Shown here piece after piece: positions 35,184-45,419 of a stretch of 64,000 bases of DNA. The notes beneath the pieces were generated by a model that was not told the origin of the DNA, did no database searches, and saw only the letters and a list, made by a program, of their open reading frames with translations. The stretch spans positions 162,686,746 to 162,750,745 of the forward strand of contig CM073590.1 in assembly GCA_037074705.1 (NCBI GenBank), given 5' to 3'. Positions within the stretch are counted from its first letter, which is position 1, and every line of letters starts with the position of its first letter. The DNA comes from Zhengitettix transpicula. Taxonomy: Eukaryota > Arthropoda > Insecta > Orthoptera > Tetrigidae. The translations under genes and the position numbers were made by a program.

Positions 35184-35265
35184 GTCATGGCCGAATGGCT
35201 AGCGCAGAGTGTGAAAAAAATATATCAATGGTCTTATTAAGATACAGGGCTCGAATCCCCATGAC
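35184..35265 (+). pseudogene. tRNA-like sequence (class II type), probable pseudogene or SINE head
   Basis: A seven-base acceptor-like pairing is perfect: GTCATGG at 35184-35190 and CCATGAC at 35259-35265. Between them lie a D-arm-like CCGAATGGCTAGCGC (A box) and a B-box-like GGCTCGAATCCCC. The overall length of 82 bases and the CCGAATGGCTAG box resemble serine/leucine tRNAs with a long variable arm. However, no acceptable anticodon stem is visible, the middle is an A/T run, and the T stem has mismatches. A pol III-derived SINE head or tRNA pseudogene is more likely than a working tRNA. Confidence 0.5.
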
Positions 35266-35844
35266 CTGACGCCTAGAAGATGGAGTCAACCTAAATACGG
35301 CCTACTAGATGAAGTATACCTAATATTCCACAGTTTCCTGATATGAAACACTCCAATTTCTCGTCTGTGAAGTGTTGAAATGTAGCAGAAAGTAGTTGAC
35401 CTAAGTCTCATATATATTTGAAGAAGGTGGACACTACAAAATTGTTAGTGCGAATATGCTTTTAGAAAAAACGCCTGTTTTTTTAAATCTCTCTTTGTTA
35501 AGTTTTTGATTAATTCCGGCGAGTCAGTTCCTTTTTCCTAGAGGAAAAAACTTACCGTTATTGTAATATAATATTCCTTTCTACCTTTAAATTTACTATA
35601 TTTCTCAGTGTAAGTTGAAACTCAGAAACAGAAACGCGTAGGTTAAGAAGTTTCATGCAAGAAGGCTAACTCCTAATACGGGTAGCCAATATGGCATATT
35701 AAGTTACCATATCTCAAAACTGTTTCGTAAATGATTATAAATTATTTTTTCACATAGATTGACATATCGGATAACTTTTTTTATAGTTTACGCATTGCTT
35801 TAACTAATGACGAGAATATAAAACAACTATTTGTATCATTAAAC
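35266..35844. other. AT-rich non-coding DNA
   Basis: It might include the body of a SINE headed by the tRNA-like sequence at 35184, but no tail or target-site duplication was found. Confidence 0.35.
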
Positions 35845-35942
35845 TTAACCCATTGCACTCGAGGGCTCCGGAACGGAGCCATTTAAAATGTGTCTTCAAG
35901 CTCGAGGGCTCCGCTACGGAGCCCTCGAGTGCAAAGGCTTAA
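35845..35942. mobile_element. TTAA-bounded 98-bp inverted-repeat element (piggyBac-like end or MITE)
   Basis: TTAA lies at both 35845-35848 and 35939-35942. Inside, the left end CCCATTGCACTCGAGGGCTC and the inverted right end GCCTTTGCACTCGAGGGCTC match at all but two positions. The right end continues as a near-perfect hairpin (CTCGAGGGCTCCG, CTA, CGGAGCCCTCGAG). TTAA targets with C-rich termini are typical of piggyBac-type transposons. Too short to be an autonomous element, it could be a miniature derivative, or one complex terminus of a larger element that includes the transposase tail downstream. Confidence 0.6.
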
Positions 35943-36057
35943 TTATCGGAGAAAGTAATTCTGACTATTAAGAGTCACGTTCATGAAGGTCAAGGAAGAC
36001 CATCGCGTTCAGGCTTTGCAGCGCAATTAACATCGGGTTCATACACGGAACAATTAT

Positions 36058-36349
36058 AACGAACGAAAGACAACAACTGTCACGAAATCAAACATAACAG
36101 TGAAAAATTTGATCAGAACGCCAACTCTCTGAAAAGAAATTTACATGACGAGTCATCAAGTGGTTCTGACACTGACGTTCATTTTACTGAGAGCGACGAT
36201 TCGGACGATGATGATGGGGACGCAGAATGTTTATTCTGCACAAATTGTTTTTCTGATGATAATCGTGAAGTAAAATGGGTGTAACACACGTGTTGTCGAT
36301 GGGTTCATAAAGATACGACTTTTGAGTGCCCCCAGTGTTCTAAATTTTA
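36058..36349 (+). pseudogene. Transposase-like C-terminal tail with cysteine-rich zinc finger
   Basis: After a stop near 36058, one plus-strand frame is open through an acidic, serine-rich linker (ESDDSDDDDGDAE) into a Cys/His cluster. This reads ECLFCTNCFSDDN, KWV, a stop near 36281, then HTCCRWVHKDTTFECPQC and SKF before a final stop at 36347-36349. The CxxC...W...CC-W-x-H...CxxC pattern is the PHD-like finger found at the end of several insect DNA transposases, notably pogo/Tigger-type proteins. The in-frame stop shows the copy is dead. The catalytic domain is not recognisable upstream; the TTAA mini-element ends 116 bases before this frame opens, but the two may be unrelated. Confidence 0.5.
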
Positions 36350-37170
36350 GTCGAAAATTTGGAAAATTATGGTAAAATTTACTTTTTGTTCTTCTAGAAA
36401 ACTTTATTTTAAATTTTTTTGGATCTCTCGGATTGGGACAAATTTTTCCCATCTGTATATAATCAATACTTTTATATTATTTTAAAAAATGACTCATTTA
36501 TACACTCTTTAAAAAAGTCAAGGAAAGTATTATTTAATGTAATGATGATATGTATGATATAAGATTAAAAAATTGTATACAATTTAAGAATTTTAATTTT
36601 ATTTTTAAAATGTGCGTCTGATATTTGCCATCTTTCCTCGGTATTGAAATTGTTTCTCGCTCATAGAGCCGCGGAAACGATCATTAGAAAGTAATTTTAC
36701 TTTCAGTAAAATGAGTACTCGTCCACTGTGAGAGGGAAGCATTTAATGGCGTAATATTGAATCCATATTTTATACAAGAGGTTTTGTAAAGAAATTGGCT
36801 GTTTGCAGTTTGCGTGGCAAATGAATGTGAGGTCTGGAAGATTGTCAGATGTTGGGTCTTCCGTTTTCCCAAGCGCGCTCCAGTGACCAGACGCCGGGAT
36901 CTCACCCGATTGTATATAGATGGCGGCGGAAACTGCCTTTTCAGAATACGCAAGTATTAAATGTTGAGCCTGAGAAGTTAGTAAGAAGAGAGGAGCCTGA
37001 GGAGCGTTTCTTCAAAACATTAATCTGAGATTGAGTCTGGAGTCTGCACCTTCCGAGCCCAGTATCCGCATTGTTCTCGCCGCCTAACAAATAAATGCCA
37101 AAACGACACGGTAACTGTATTATGAATAATAAATATTGTATCCCGGGACAGAGCAGAGATTTTGAAAATT
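36350..37170. other. AT-rich DNA, downstream of the gene's likely poly(A) site
   Basis: No gene is visible. Moderately GC-rich sequence at 36830-36920 (GCGCGCTCCAGTGACC) is not recognised. Confidence 0.35.
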
Positions 37171-37171
37171 C

Positions 37172-37177
37172 TTTATT
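37172..37177 (-). promoter_or_regulatory. Candidate polyadenylation signal AATAAA
   Basis: TTTATT on the plus strand gives AATAAA on the minus strand, 350 bases after the stop at 37527. It is the first AATAAA downstream that I noticed. The intervening 3' UTR contains a TG/CA run near 37470 and a short tandem of CCGGTCAGTTGTAC-like units at about 37304-37345. Confidence 0.4.
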
Positions 37178-37526
37178 GGCCCATCACCCTGTTTAGAGAA
37201 TAACTCATTCACTGAGCCAAGCATTATAAATTATTATTGTAATTGAACCATTACTTTTAAATTAATCCAATTGACAAAGACCTATTACAAGCTTCCTTCG
37301 ATCCAGTTGTACCCGGTCAGTTGTACCCGGTCAGTTGGTACGTGGTGAGCTTCGTTGAGTTTCAACCATCTGAATTACGGCATAAAATCGTGTGACGTCT
37401 TGCTGATTATACTCTGTAAATATTTGAAAACTACGAATTATGATTGAAGCTAACGCTTCACTTGTTTCTGTGTGTGTGTGTAGCCTTGAACAAAGGAATA
37501 GAGATCCAGATCTTCTGTAGCCTGAA

Positions 37527-37650
37527 TTAGCGGGCTGCGTCTATGTAGCGGCCCAGCACCTTCCAGCTGCTGCTGTAGTCCATCCGAAGAAGACCCTGGC
37601 CGCTGATGCAGAAGCGTCCTCCTCCAGGTCCGTACACGTCGTAGTCCATG
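37527..37650 (-). CDS. Last coding exon of the minus-strand gene; product unknown
   Basis: After the acceptor TTTGTGCAG the exon begins at 37650 and continues to a TAA at 37527-37529. It supplies one base that completes a serine codon with the upstream exon's AG, then 40 residues rich in Gly, Tyr and Ser. The start is MDYDVYGPGGGRF and the end VLGRYIDAAR. The codons are GC-rich relative to the flanks, which supports real coding. The phase (2) fits the exon at 41008-41257 exactly. I do not recognise the family. The sequence looks like the intracellular or otherwise disordered tail of a larger protein, with several tyrosines, but no known motif is evident. The ATG at 37647-37649 is internal to the spliced frame and need not be a start. 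Confidence 0.75.
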
Positions 37651-37796
37651 CTGCACAAACACACACGTTATCACAGATATTATTTTTCTAAGACCGAACG
37701 AGATTTTGTCCCTTTTTTAAGAACTCAACAAAACCTACAAAATAATTATTTATGATGTTGGAGCCCGAGCTATTATTTTTGCACGCACTGTTCTCA
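37651..37796. other. Start of the last intron (minus-strand gene)
   Basis: CA/TG-rich sequence next to the acceptor; no separate feature is visible. Confidence 0.4.
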
Positions 37797-38309
37797 ATCT
37801 ATCTAGTAAATAAAATCGGATGATTGTTTGTTTGTATGTACGTGTGTGTATGTTCCGCATATAAATTTAAAAGAATGGAGCAATTTATACCAGAACATGT
37901 ACACAAGCTTTCGACCCAAAAACAAACACTGTGGGAGTAATATTCTACTACTATTAATAGCGGAAGGAGTGTAGAGGGTGGAAATTTTGAAACATGCAAA
38001 AACGGACGATATTAGCCTCGAATAAATATTTATAATTAAACTCGGCGACATCCATAACTCCGAATTCGACTCCTATCTCTGTTGGTTTTGCTTTATTTTT
38101 ATGTAAGACCGCCTCCACTCCCGCACGTAAGGGTTCTCCCCTCCAATGCCGAAAGGTGTTGAAATTATATACAAACAACATCGGGGAAAACATTTTGACC
38201 CCGAAAAATCGATTCGAAAGGAACATGTGAACAAAATTTTCTCCACGGGTGTAGATTTGTATGCGGAACATACAAACAAAACGGTCTATTTTATTTATTA
38301 GATAGTCTA
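37797..38309. repeat. Long imperfect palindrome (foldback element), about 513 bp, in an intron
   Basis: The termini are inverted copies. The left reads TCTATCTAGTAAATAAAATC and TTGTTTGTATGT...TGTTCCGCATATAAATTT. The right end on the minus strand reads ATCTAATAAATAAAATAGAC and TTTGTTTGTATGTTCCGCAT. Inside, GAACATGTACACAAGCTTTC has an inverted counterpart GAAAGGAACATGTGAAC. The frames of 66-105 codons on the minus strand come from this repeat. Elements beginning with GTTTGTTTGTATGT-like ends are common in arthropod genomes, but I cannot assign a superfamily. Confidence 0.65.
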
Positions 38310-39502
38310 GTAAGATTATTGAAAATGATAATCGGGTATTCGGATGAAAATAGTCGATATTGCGTACTTAAATCAAACACGTTACAAACGTATCTGAAAT
38401 AGCAAAAAAAAACGATTATTTTGTTCATAGAAATATGAAACTTCGAAATATTTATTTTCCATTATTCAAGGGCTAACAACATTTTTTTTGTATATTCATG
38501 TGACTTGTCAAATTATCCTTTTTTTTGTAATTTCAATGTTTTGTATTAGTAAGCGACAAATTAAAACTTAACAAAATTAATTAGCATGAGTTGTCAACAT
38601 TAATATTAAAATAAATATTTTCACCAATTAAAATAGGTGAATATTATATTATTCACTGGCAAAACTCACTGTCCTTGATCAATAACCGTTTTGGTCTAGT
38701 TCGAACCAGTTAAATGCAGACAAGATTTATTTAAAACACAGTCTGGCTTCGAAAACTAGTTTATATACAGTCGTGTTAATTAATGAGAGAGTATCTATAG
38801 AAATTTCCTCTACAGGAAAGTGTAATCAAAATATTGAAATGTAATATGATTTAGCTCCTAATATATAATTTTTTGTACCATTCCAAGTGTTATTTGTGTA
38901 TTTGGTTCTGTTCTGTCGTTGGTGGTTGAACCACTTCGGGCCTCTAATCTTCACTGAATCAATTTCTTCTCTCTGCGAAAGTAATAAGTAGCACCTCTGT
39001 ACTGATAAAACGTAAACGCCCAATTTTCCTTGTTGTACCATAGTTTGATACTTGTGTCTGATTTCTGCTACGCGCGTTTATGCACTTAACGAGACTGATG
39101 CTGTAACTAAGAAACCATTTTCCCTGATGCCTTCCGAGGTTAATGTGTTCGACCTTGAACAGAATTCTTTCACGATCACACGTAACAACTGGGTTTGATG
39201 TACTCAGTTGCTGTGGGTGAGCAGTTTTGATGTATTTTTATCTTCTTACGTTACGCCTTATAAAAAAATGGAAAAGTGTTCAGTGCGTTAACAACGGTTT
39301 CTCGTGCAACGTAAAAAGTCGGCAAGAGCTAACGAAGCGAGGAAATTTACGTACGATTAAAAAATTGAGTGACAATTATAAATTCGAAAACATCTTCGCC
39401 AAAATATTATTTCATTATTTATTTAGGACTGATTATTTAATTTACTACAATTTCTTCATAGCAGGTTAATCAGTCAAAACTTAAAAAGAATATAGAGAGA
39501 AA
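38310..39502. other. Intronic AT-rich DNA
   Basis: No feature is visible. The plus-strand frame at 39227-39469 has no recognised family. Confidence 0.35.
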
Positions 39503-40066
39503 GATATAAGCCGTAAAGGCCATTGTTAAGTTGATTTAAAGAGTCAGGATGGAAAAATATAGACCGAAAGACGAATCGAACCCGGGCGGGCTCTACCCAT
39601 CTGACCTATCCCTGTCGACTCCAGCTCCGGTTCTAAATTCTTCCATCCATCATTATACCTAATGCAGGCTCACCTACAATTTTTTACAAATAAAAATCCT
39701 AACATGACCTAATTTTAGGACGTCAAATAAAGAACGGATTTATATTTAAATTGATCAATGGTTTTAGAATTTTCAGTTCACGAATATAGAGAGAAACCTT
39801 TCACATGCTGATACACATTAAATCAACTTAACAATAGTCTTTACGGCTTGTAGCTTATGTAAGTTTTCTATCAATATTCTTGAATTGAAAATTGTAAAAC
39901 ACTTGATTAATTTACATATAAAATCCGTCCTTCATTACAGGTCCTAAAATTATGTCTGTGAGAATTTTGATGTGTAAAAAAATTGTACAGGTGGTAGAGC
40001 TTCCGTCCAGGTTCGATTCCTGGTCCGGTCGACATTTTTCCATCCTGATGCTTTGAAATAAATTTA
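39503..40066. repeat. Two tRNA-derived SINE-like units in head-to-head palindrome
   Basis: The left unit read on the minus strand has GGGTAGAGCCC and the B box GGGTTCGATTCG, followed by TATTTTTCCATCCTGA. The right unit on the plus strand has GGTGGTAGAGC and GGTTCGATTCC, followed by ACATTTTTCCATCCTGATG. The sequence inward of the tRNA-like parts (CCTAATTTTAGGACGTC...TTGATCAATGG) is also inverted across a centre near 39835. A motif GCCGTAAAGnCnATTGTTAAG occurs near 39510 and, inverted, at about 39815-39855. The gene is on the opposite strand and unaffected; this is intronic. Confidence 0.65.
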
Positions 40067-40242
40067 AAAAAATATTTATTTTAAATTAAGTAATTTAAGG
40101 AAATTTCGCTAAAGAAGTATGGATTTAGCCAATAGTTTTTTTGTATTACTTAATTTAGATTAAATACTCGCGAAAACTTTAGTAAAAGTATTTAATTTTA
40201 GACTGGTAAACCAAGGATTAAATAATTAATCAAGCTTTCAGT

Positions 40243-40248
40243 TTTATT
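40243..40248 (-). promoter_or_regulatory. Candidate polyadenylation signal for the alternative last exon
   Basis: TTTATT on the plus strand gives AATAAA on the minus strand, about 250 bases after the stop at 40494. It would serve a transcript ending in the 40494-40570 exon. AATAAA is frequent by chance in this AT-rich DNA. Confidence 0.25.
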
Positions 40249-40493
40249 CGATATGCAGGGCATCGTTATGGATACCCAGAGGTTATCTCCACAAGGTTCT
40301 CCTTTGAAGGGGACCAACAATAATTGAACATATCAGATAAATAAACAAAGTTTCTGGATCAGTATAATTATTTTTATGTGAGTTGAAGAAACCCAGCAGA
40401 GTGTAACTACCACAGCTAAAATCGGTAGCCCAAGAGTTCCCGTATATACGAAACGTTTTATTTCCAGCGACTGGTACCGACATCGTACCAGTT

Positions 40494-40570
40494 TTAAACT
40501 GGATGTTCAAATATTGGCTTCCTATTGTAGTATTTCCCGGTCTTCCGCGGCACCTGATGGTTCCAGTAGT
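40494..40570 (-). CDS. Possible alternative last exon of the minus-strand gene
   Basis: A good acceptor (TGTTTTGCAG) ends at 40571. If the exon at 46476-46564, which leaves one base G, is joined directly here, the frame reads GD then YWNHQVPRKTGKYYN, RKPIFEHPV and a stop at 40494-40496. This would skip the 41008-41257 exon. If instead that exon (phase 2) is joined here, a different 17-codon tail ending at TAG results. A longer third frame (97 codons, 40283-40576) is also open. The basic, aromatic composition in phase 1 looks protein-like, but 25 open codons can occur by chance, so this stays tentative. Confidence 0.3.
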
Positions 40571-41007
40571 CTGCAAAACATCTTTAACACCATTCCGCTC
40601 GCTTGTGAATAGAATATTCCCGCTCTAGCACGGGATTTTTTTAATTCCCTCATGAGAAGTCCTCTTTCAGACCTACAAGCAGGCATTAATGGCTTTGTAT
40701 GCTCATTGAGACCAATATAAGTCGAAGGTTTGCTTATATTAAAAGAGGATGACTTACAGATTACTACAACTTCATGTAAAAAAAGACGTCACATTAACCG
40801 TATTCCCACACAAGTACATACATCCAATATTTTGTTACGGCAGCAGACTTTCTCCGAAAGAACCTCTCGCGTGATTTCTAGTGCAGGTGAAAGAGAAATT
40901 CGGTCCACATACTGTCTTCTCAACGCGCGATCGAAAAAGATGCCCGTGCCGAAAGTAGGGTAAAGGAGAAACAGATGTGTAGAGTATTCCGTGAAAGTGG
41001 TACTGAC

Positions 41008-41257
41008 CTTGGTATGAATGGAGGAGCATTTTCCATAGGCTGCTCCTTGGGCAGAGCCATCTTGCGACGCCCTCGCCCAGTTTCATAGACGTAGACGAGC
41101 TGCGGCGCCGCCCCCTGGCGGACAGTCCTCCGGGTGAGGACGGAGGGCGAATACAACTCGCACTGCGGGGGCGGCAGCTGGGGAGAGCCAGGGTACGGGG
41201 GCGCCTCCGAACTGAAGCTGCTGCCACTGCCGCTGTAGTAGCAGTAGTCCTCCTCAT
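41008..41257 (-). CDS. Internal coding exon of the minus-strand gene; product unknown
   Basis: The exon lies between acceptor CTTGCAG and donor CCAAG|GTCAGT. Its 250 bases enter in phase 1 and leave in phase 2. The frame begins with an acidic/tyrosine patch (DEEDYCYYSGSGSSFSSE), continues with a proline-rich stretch (APPYPGSPQLPPPQ), then SPSVLTRRTVRQGAA, LVYVYETGRGRRKMALPK and ENAPPFIP. It is strongly GC-rich against AT-rich introns, a good sign of a real exon. Low-complexity acidic, Ser/Gly, Pro and Arg/Lys patches suggest a disordered cytoplasmic segment. Two other minus-strand frames are also long here because of GC content, but only this one fits both neighbouring exons. Confidence 0.75.
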
Positions 41258-43534
41258 CTGCAAGTACATTGCCAAAAAATTATCCTCAAAATATACCAAT
41301 CAACATGAAGAACTCCAACGGGTGCTGACAACTCCAAATATCTTAATGACGAGGGTAATGTCAAAAATTTATGTCGCTGAACATTTTGTTGACTTTTAAA
41401 AGCTTCGTCACTAATTATATATCAGATTAACACGCGGGTTTTCTGTAAAACAAATAATATATGGGGTACAGCGTTCTTCATAGTCTCAATTTAGTGTGTG
41501 GCACTTTAACATAACCCAAAACGGCTCTATATAACGACGAAACGAAGTTTAATCGGAATCGTACCGATTGTCTTGTTATGAAAAGTGACGAAAATCAAGG
41601 TTTGTAGCGTCCGCTATAGTCGACAGGTGAGGGACGATAGTTTCATAATGGTTTAGACCATGCTTATCTAACGAGGCGCTGTCGCATCGTTTCTTGACGC
41701 CCTCCATATGTATATAATTCTAATTAACCAATTTTCACTAGTTAAAAATTTTAGCCATTAATTTTTTTTCGTTATTTCCATGAAAGAAAATCCTTCCTTT
41801 ATGTGCATGGTACCGATTTTGTTGTTGTAGTTAGTAATAGTAGGAAAAGTAGCAGTAGAATGAGGTAGTGCGCCCGCGAATCCTTTCTTACCGTTTAAGT
41901 ACGCCCCTAACATTCAAAAGGTTGGACAGCGCTGGTTTTAGACCCTCTCACGACTCCAAACAGGTTCGTGTGCACTGGGGGCTAATTAATTTTTCAATTT
42001 TTAAGAACTTTCATAATAATTGTGTTTTAACAGTGTAAATTTCTGGTTCAGTATCGAAGACTTTAAACAGCCCGCCTTGCTGCGCACTCGCTGCCGCTTA
42101 TGCAGCCAGCTGCAGCGATAACTGTTCTACTCACTGCTGTAGAACACAATTTCTGTCTGTAAAATAAATGCGCATTATTCCGTTTCACCCTTTTCATCCG
42201 TAATTCTTAACAAACTGCCTCTTCTTGGTGTTACGAAGCAAAAAGCACATAGAAACAATGCCATGCGGTGCAATGACACAGAGAAATAGCGTAAGCACGG
42301 AACTACAAATAATTTTGAAACATTCGGTAATTACAATTCTTATTTAAAACTATTTTATATTTTCAAAACGAAAATAGTATTCGTGCATTTTGCGTAAAAA
42401 AAACCTCTCAATAAAAGGTTATTTAAGGAGCATCAAAGAGGTAAAATTAAAGGTATGACCCTGAATACAATACTGTCGTCATAGAAGGCTTTTCCAAAAA
42501 TTAACTTTATTTCAAATATTTACCAAGTAAAATAGTTTCGTGTTAAAAATTCGTGTTAATTTGTTGGTAAATTATTCCGCTTATAAAAATTAGAGTCTAT
42601 TGTAAACTATGTTGACGGAATTTGTAATGGGGCACATTATGGGTCGAGTCAGAGTATTGGTAACACAATCCGTGTTGTAGTATTATTATTTTACATAGTT
42701 ATCCTGGTTGCTTGGGGTGATGTCAGAAACTCACGAGTCGCCAATGGATATATGATAGATTTTCTCAGTATGATGCAAGTTTTTTAAATACCGCTAATGA
42801 AACGTTTTATTTTTCTAGAAAATAATCTTCAAATTATGATATTTTGAGAAAAACTTTGAATAATGTACAAATGTTATTGGTCTTCTGTAAGTATGCTACT
42901 TTAATACAACTTCTATTCTTAAATAAAACTACGAACACAAAATTTTTTTATATTTAACACAACTACCTTTCTGAACGTTTTTGTACTTTAATCAGGTTGT
43001 TTATAATAATTAACAATAATTACTGAATGGTATGTTTATTTTGCTTCTTTTGCCGCCTGACGAGGCCGCCAGTCTGTATCAGGAAGGCACGGCCGTGGAT
43101 GTGAATAACAACAAAGTGAAAGTTTTATCAAAATTCGTCTGGCAGGCAGTTTTTTTTAAAAAAAAAGCAAAGAAAAATAGTATCATTAATTTTGTTTTTG
43201 TGTCGTTTTAAGTGTCCACTAATTACTGTTGAGCCTTGTGACACTTAAAACATATTTAAATCGAGTGAAATTCGTAAAGTGACCAAATATTATTCCCAAA
43301 TGAAACAAAAAATATTAACTGTATATAACATGAGTAAGAAAATTAATTTTCTGTAAGTGGGAGTGTAAATAGTTTAAGTTGTTCAACGACAAACTTAATT
43401 TGAATAATTATTGCGATAATATGAACGCTGCATTACAACCAAAGCTTGTTACTCACATAGAATAGTGGCGTGTCTTTCTGACTCTCTAAATATTCGCCTG
43501 AATAGCTAAATTAAAAAAAAGATAAGTTTTTATG
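41258..43534. other. Intron sequence
   Basis: AT-rich, with no separate gene recognised. A 59-codon plus-strand frame opens at 43029 in a small GC-rich patch (GACGAGGCCGCCAGTCTG) but has no splice or family support. Confidence 0.4.
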
Positions 43535-43690
43535 CACACCTGGGTCACAGGTCTCACACACAGCATGAATTGTTCTTGCTCTCATTGGAACAGACGGCCA
43601 GCTGCCTTCAACTGTCTAGTTCCTACTTTTTCTATCCCATAGGCAAACGATCTCAAGGCGGACTGCCTTCAAGTAGCTTGTAATTATGAA
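43535..43690 (+). repeat. Strongly diverged family A fragment
   Basis: Recognisable by TCACAGGTCTCACACACAGC, CATTGGAACAGACGGCCAGC and TGCCTTCAACTGTC, which follow the order of the CATTGGAATAGTCGGCCAGC block in plus-oriented copies. A second similar phrase GACTGCCTTCAAGTAGC lies at 43660-43676. Confidence 0.45.
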
Positions 43691-45419
43691 AAATGTGACA
43701 CTGAACAACACTTTATATGCGTTGACCATGAAATATGTACGGGAGAATCCATAAATTTGTATCTAATCGAGTAATTGTGGTTTGTTTACAAGTCGATAAT
43801 AGTATATTTGTTTATGTAAAAGAGCATTAAATTAATTACAAAGTTGTATTTATTTATTACATTTGATGTATTTATTACGTATGCGTGTTGTGCAATTACA
43901 AACTTTTTAACACAGTTAAACCAGTTCATAATTGTTATGTTTACAAATAATGTCACTGTAACATATATTTCTTAAATATATAAAATTAGAAAAAGGGGTC
44001 AAATTGGCAACAAGGAAAGAAAAAGTAAAATTCTGTCATTGTCAAAGTTTTTGTACAAAAACCGCAAGCAACTCTAAATAAATAATATATTGTCCTAAAT
44101 TTCGATTTTATTACTTCCATGTTTTGTTTTAACATCCCAATATTATTATTATAACGTTAGAATAACAATGTTAAGTTTCATTTTATTTCTATATCCAACT
44201 GTGTTACAATGTTTTTAATTTTATTTGCTGAAGTCGTTGATTTTTCAGTTTCCTTTGGCTTGAGGTTGCCATGCGAGCTCTACATGGATGATTTATTGAC
44301 ATTACTCTTCAATATAGATAAAGTGCTGACAAGAAAAGGTGGATTTAATCACTATACACGAAGCTTTATTTAGCATCTATGCTTTGCTAACGTTCTAGCT
44401 GCAGGTTTTGGTCTGTGACGAACAGTTAATAATAATTCAACTTTCTCTTGAAAGTGCTACTTACTCATTACAAGGAACTCGTTTAACTCCATATCGCAAT
44501 ACTTCTATATATTTTCCTTATAGTGTTAGCCATCCAGTGAATGAACATTGCTCATATTAACTGGAATATTAAGAACAGTGGAGCAATTTCGATGTTCGTT
44601 GAGAGCTAAAATAGTTCTATTGGACCCATGCAGGTGGCATCCAATCATGTGGCCTGAAGAATAAATACTTGGTTGTCAGCCGTAGCCTAGTAAAGTTAAG
44701 TGCTATTTCTTTGCATCTAATTTTAGAGAAATGTATTTTTTATATTTTGTACTAATACGTTTTTTAATTAATCAATTTATCTGGACTGAATCTTCCAAAT
44801 TATAGAAACATTTAGTATTAATGAAAATATCTACAGATACAAAAGTAGTTAGCAGCAAAAGTTGAATTGCGTCGAAGAAAATAAGTTGTATACGTAAATC
44901 TGAGAACCTGAATGCAAAGTGTTCATTTACTGGAGTCTTCAACTTTTCCGTTTTTTAATTGAAAACATTATTATCAACGTACGTTAAGTTACGGGAGTAA
45001 TGAGAAATCGTGAAGTACGCTTTCATAGGGATCATACTTATTACGCAATTAATAATTACGTGCAAAATGAGAAGTGGTATGGCACTGTCCATATATATTA
45101 CTTTAGGAATAAACCGGAAACGAAACAGGTAATTATGATAGCATAGAATGTGAATATTCTTCTCTATTATATTTTATATTGAATTTATCCCATTTTTGGT
45201 ACTCAGGTGCTCGAAGGTAAAAGTGCAATTTATTGTCTTATGATGCTTGTGAATAAATATTGCAGAAACTGATATTGATGTAAATCTTTGACTAACTTGC
45301 TCTCCTTTCCGCATCCCCATTCTATCTCTTCGTGGGACATTAAAAAAAGAAATGGTCACTACATCATTGAACCTCAGGTAGCCTATTACTAAAATCAAGT
45401 AGTATAGGTGAATGGGTAG
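43691..45419. other. Intron sequence
   Basis: AT-rich; no gene or repeat family member recognised. A CELYMDDLLTLL-like peptide can be read at about 44270-44305, but nothing around it supports a reverse transcriptase. Confidence 0.4.

Noticed and set aside
40283..40576. 97-codon minus-strand frame in the third phase as a coding exon
   Set aside because: It needs a phase-0 upstream exon, which neither neighbouring exon provides, and no donor or family resemblance was found. The short phase-1 reading fits the splice context better.
40835..41299. 154-codon minus-strand frame, the longest in the gene region
   Set aside because: It is the wrong frame of the true exon at 41008-41257: it runs through both splice sites, gives an Arg/Pro/Ser-rich low-complexity peptide, and does not fit the phase of the neighbouring exons.
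43029..43209. Short plus-strand frame in a GC-rich patch (PPDEAASLYQEG) as an exon
   Set aside because: No convincing acceptor or donor in phase, and no known family; left as intron sequence.
44260..44380. YMDD-like peptide suggesting an LTR reverse transcriptase
   Set aside because: Only about 30 codons are open and none of the other reverse transcriptase blocks is present on either side.
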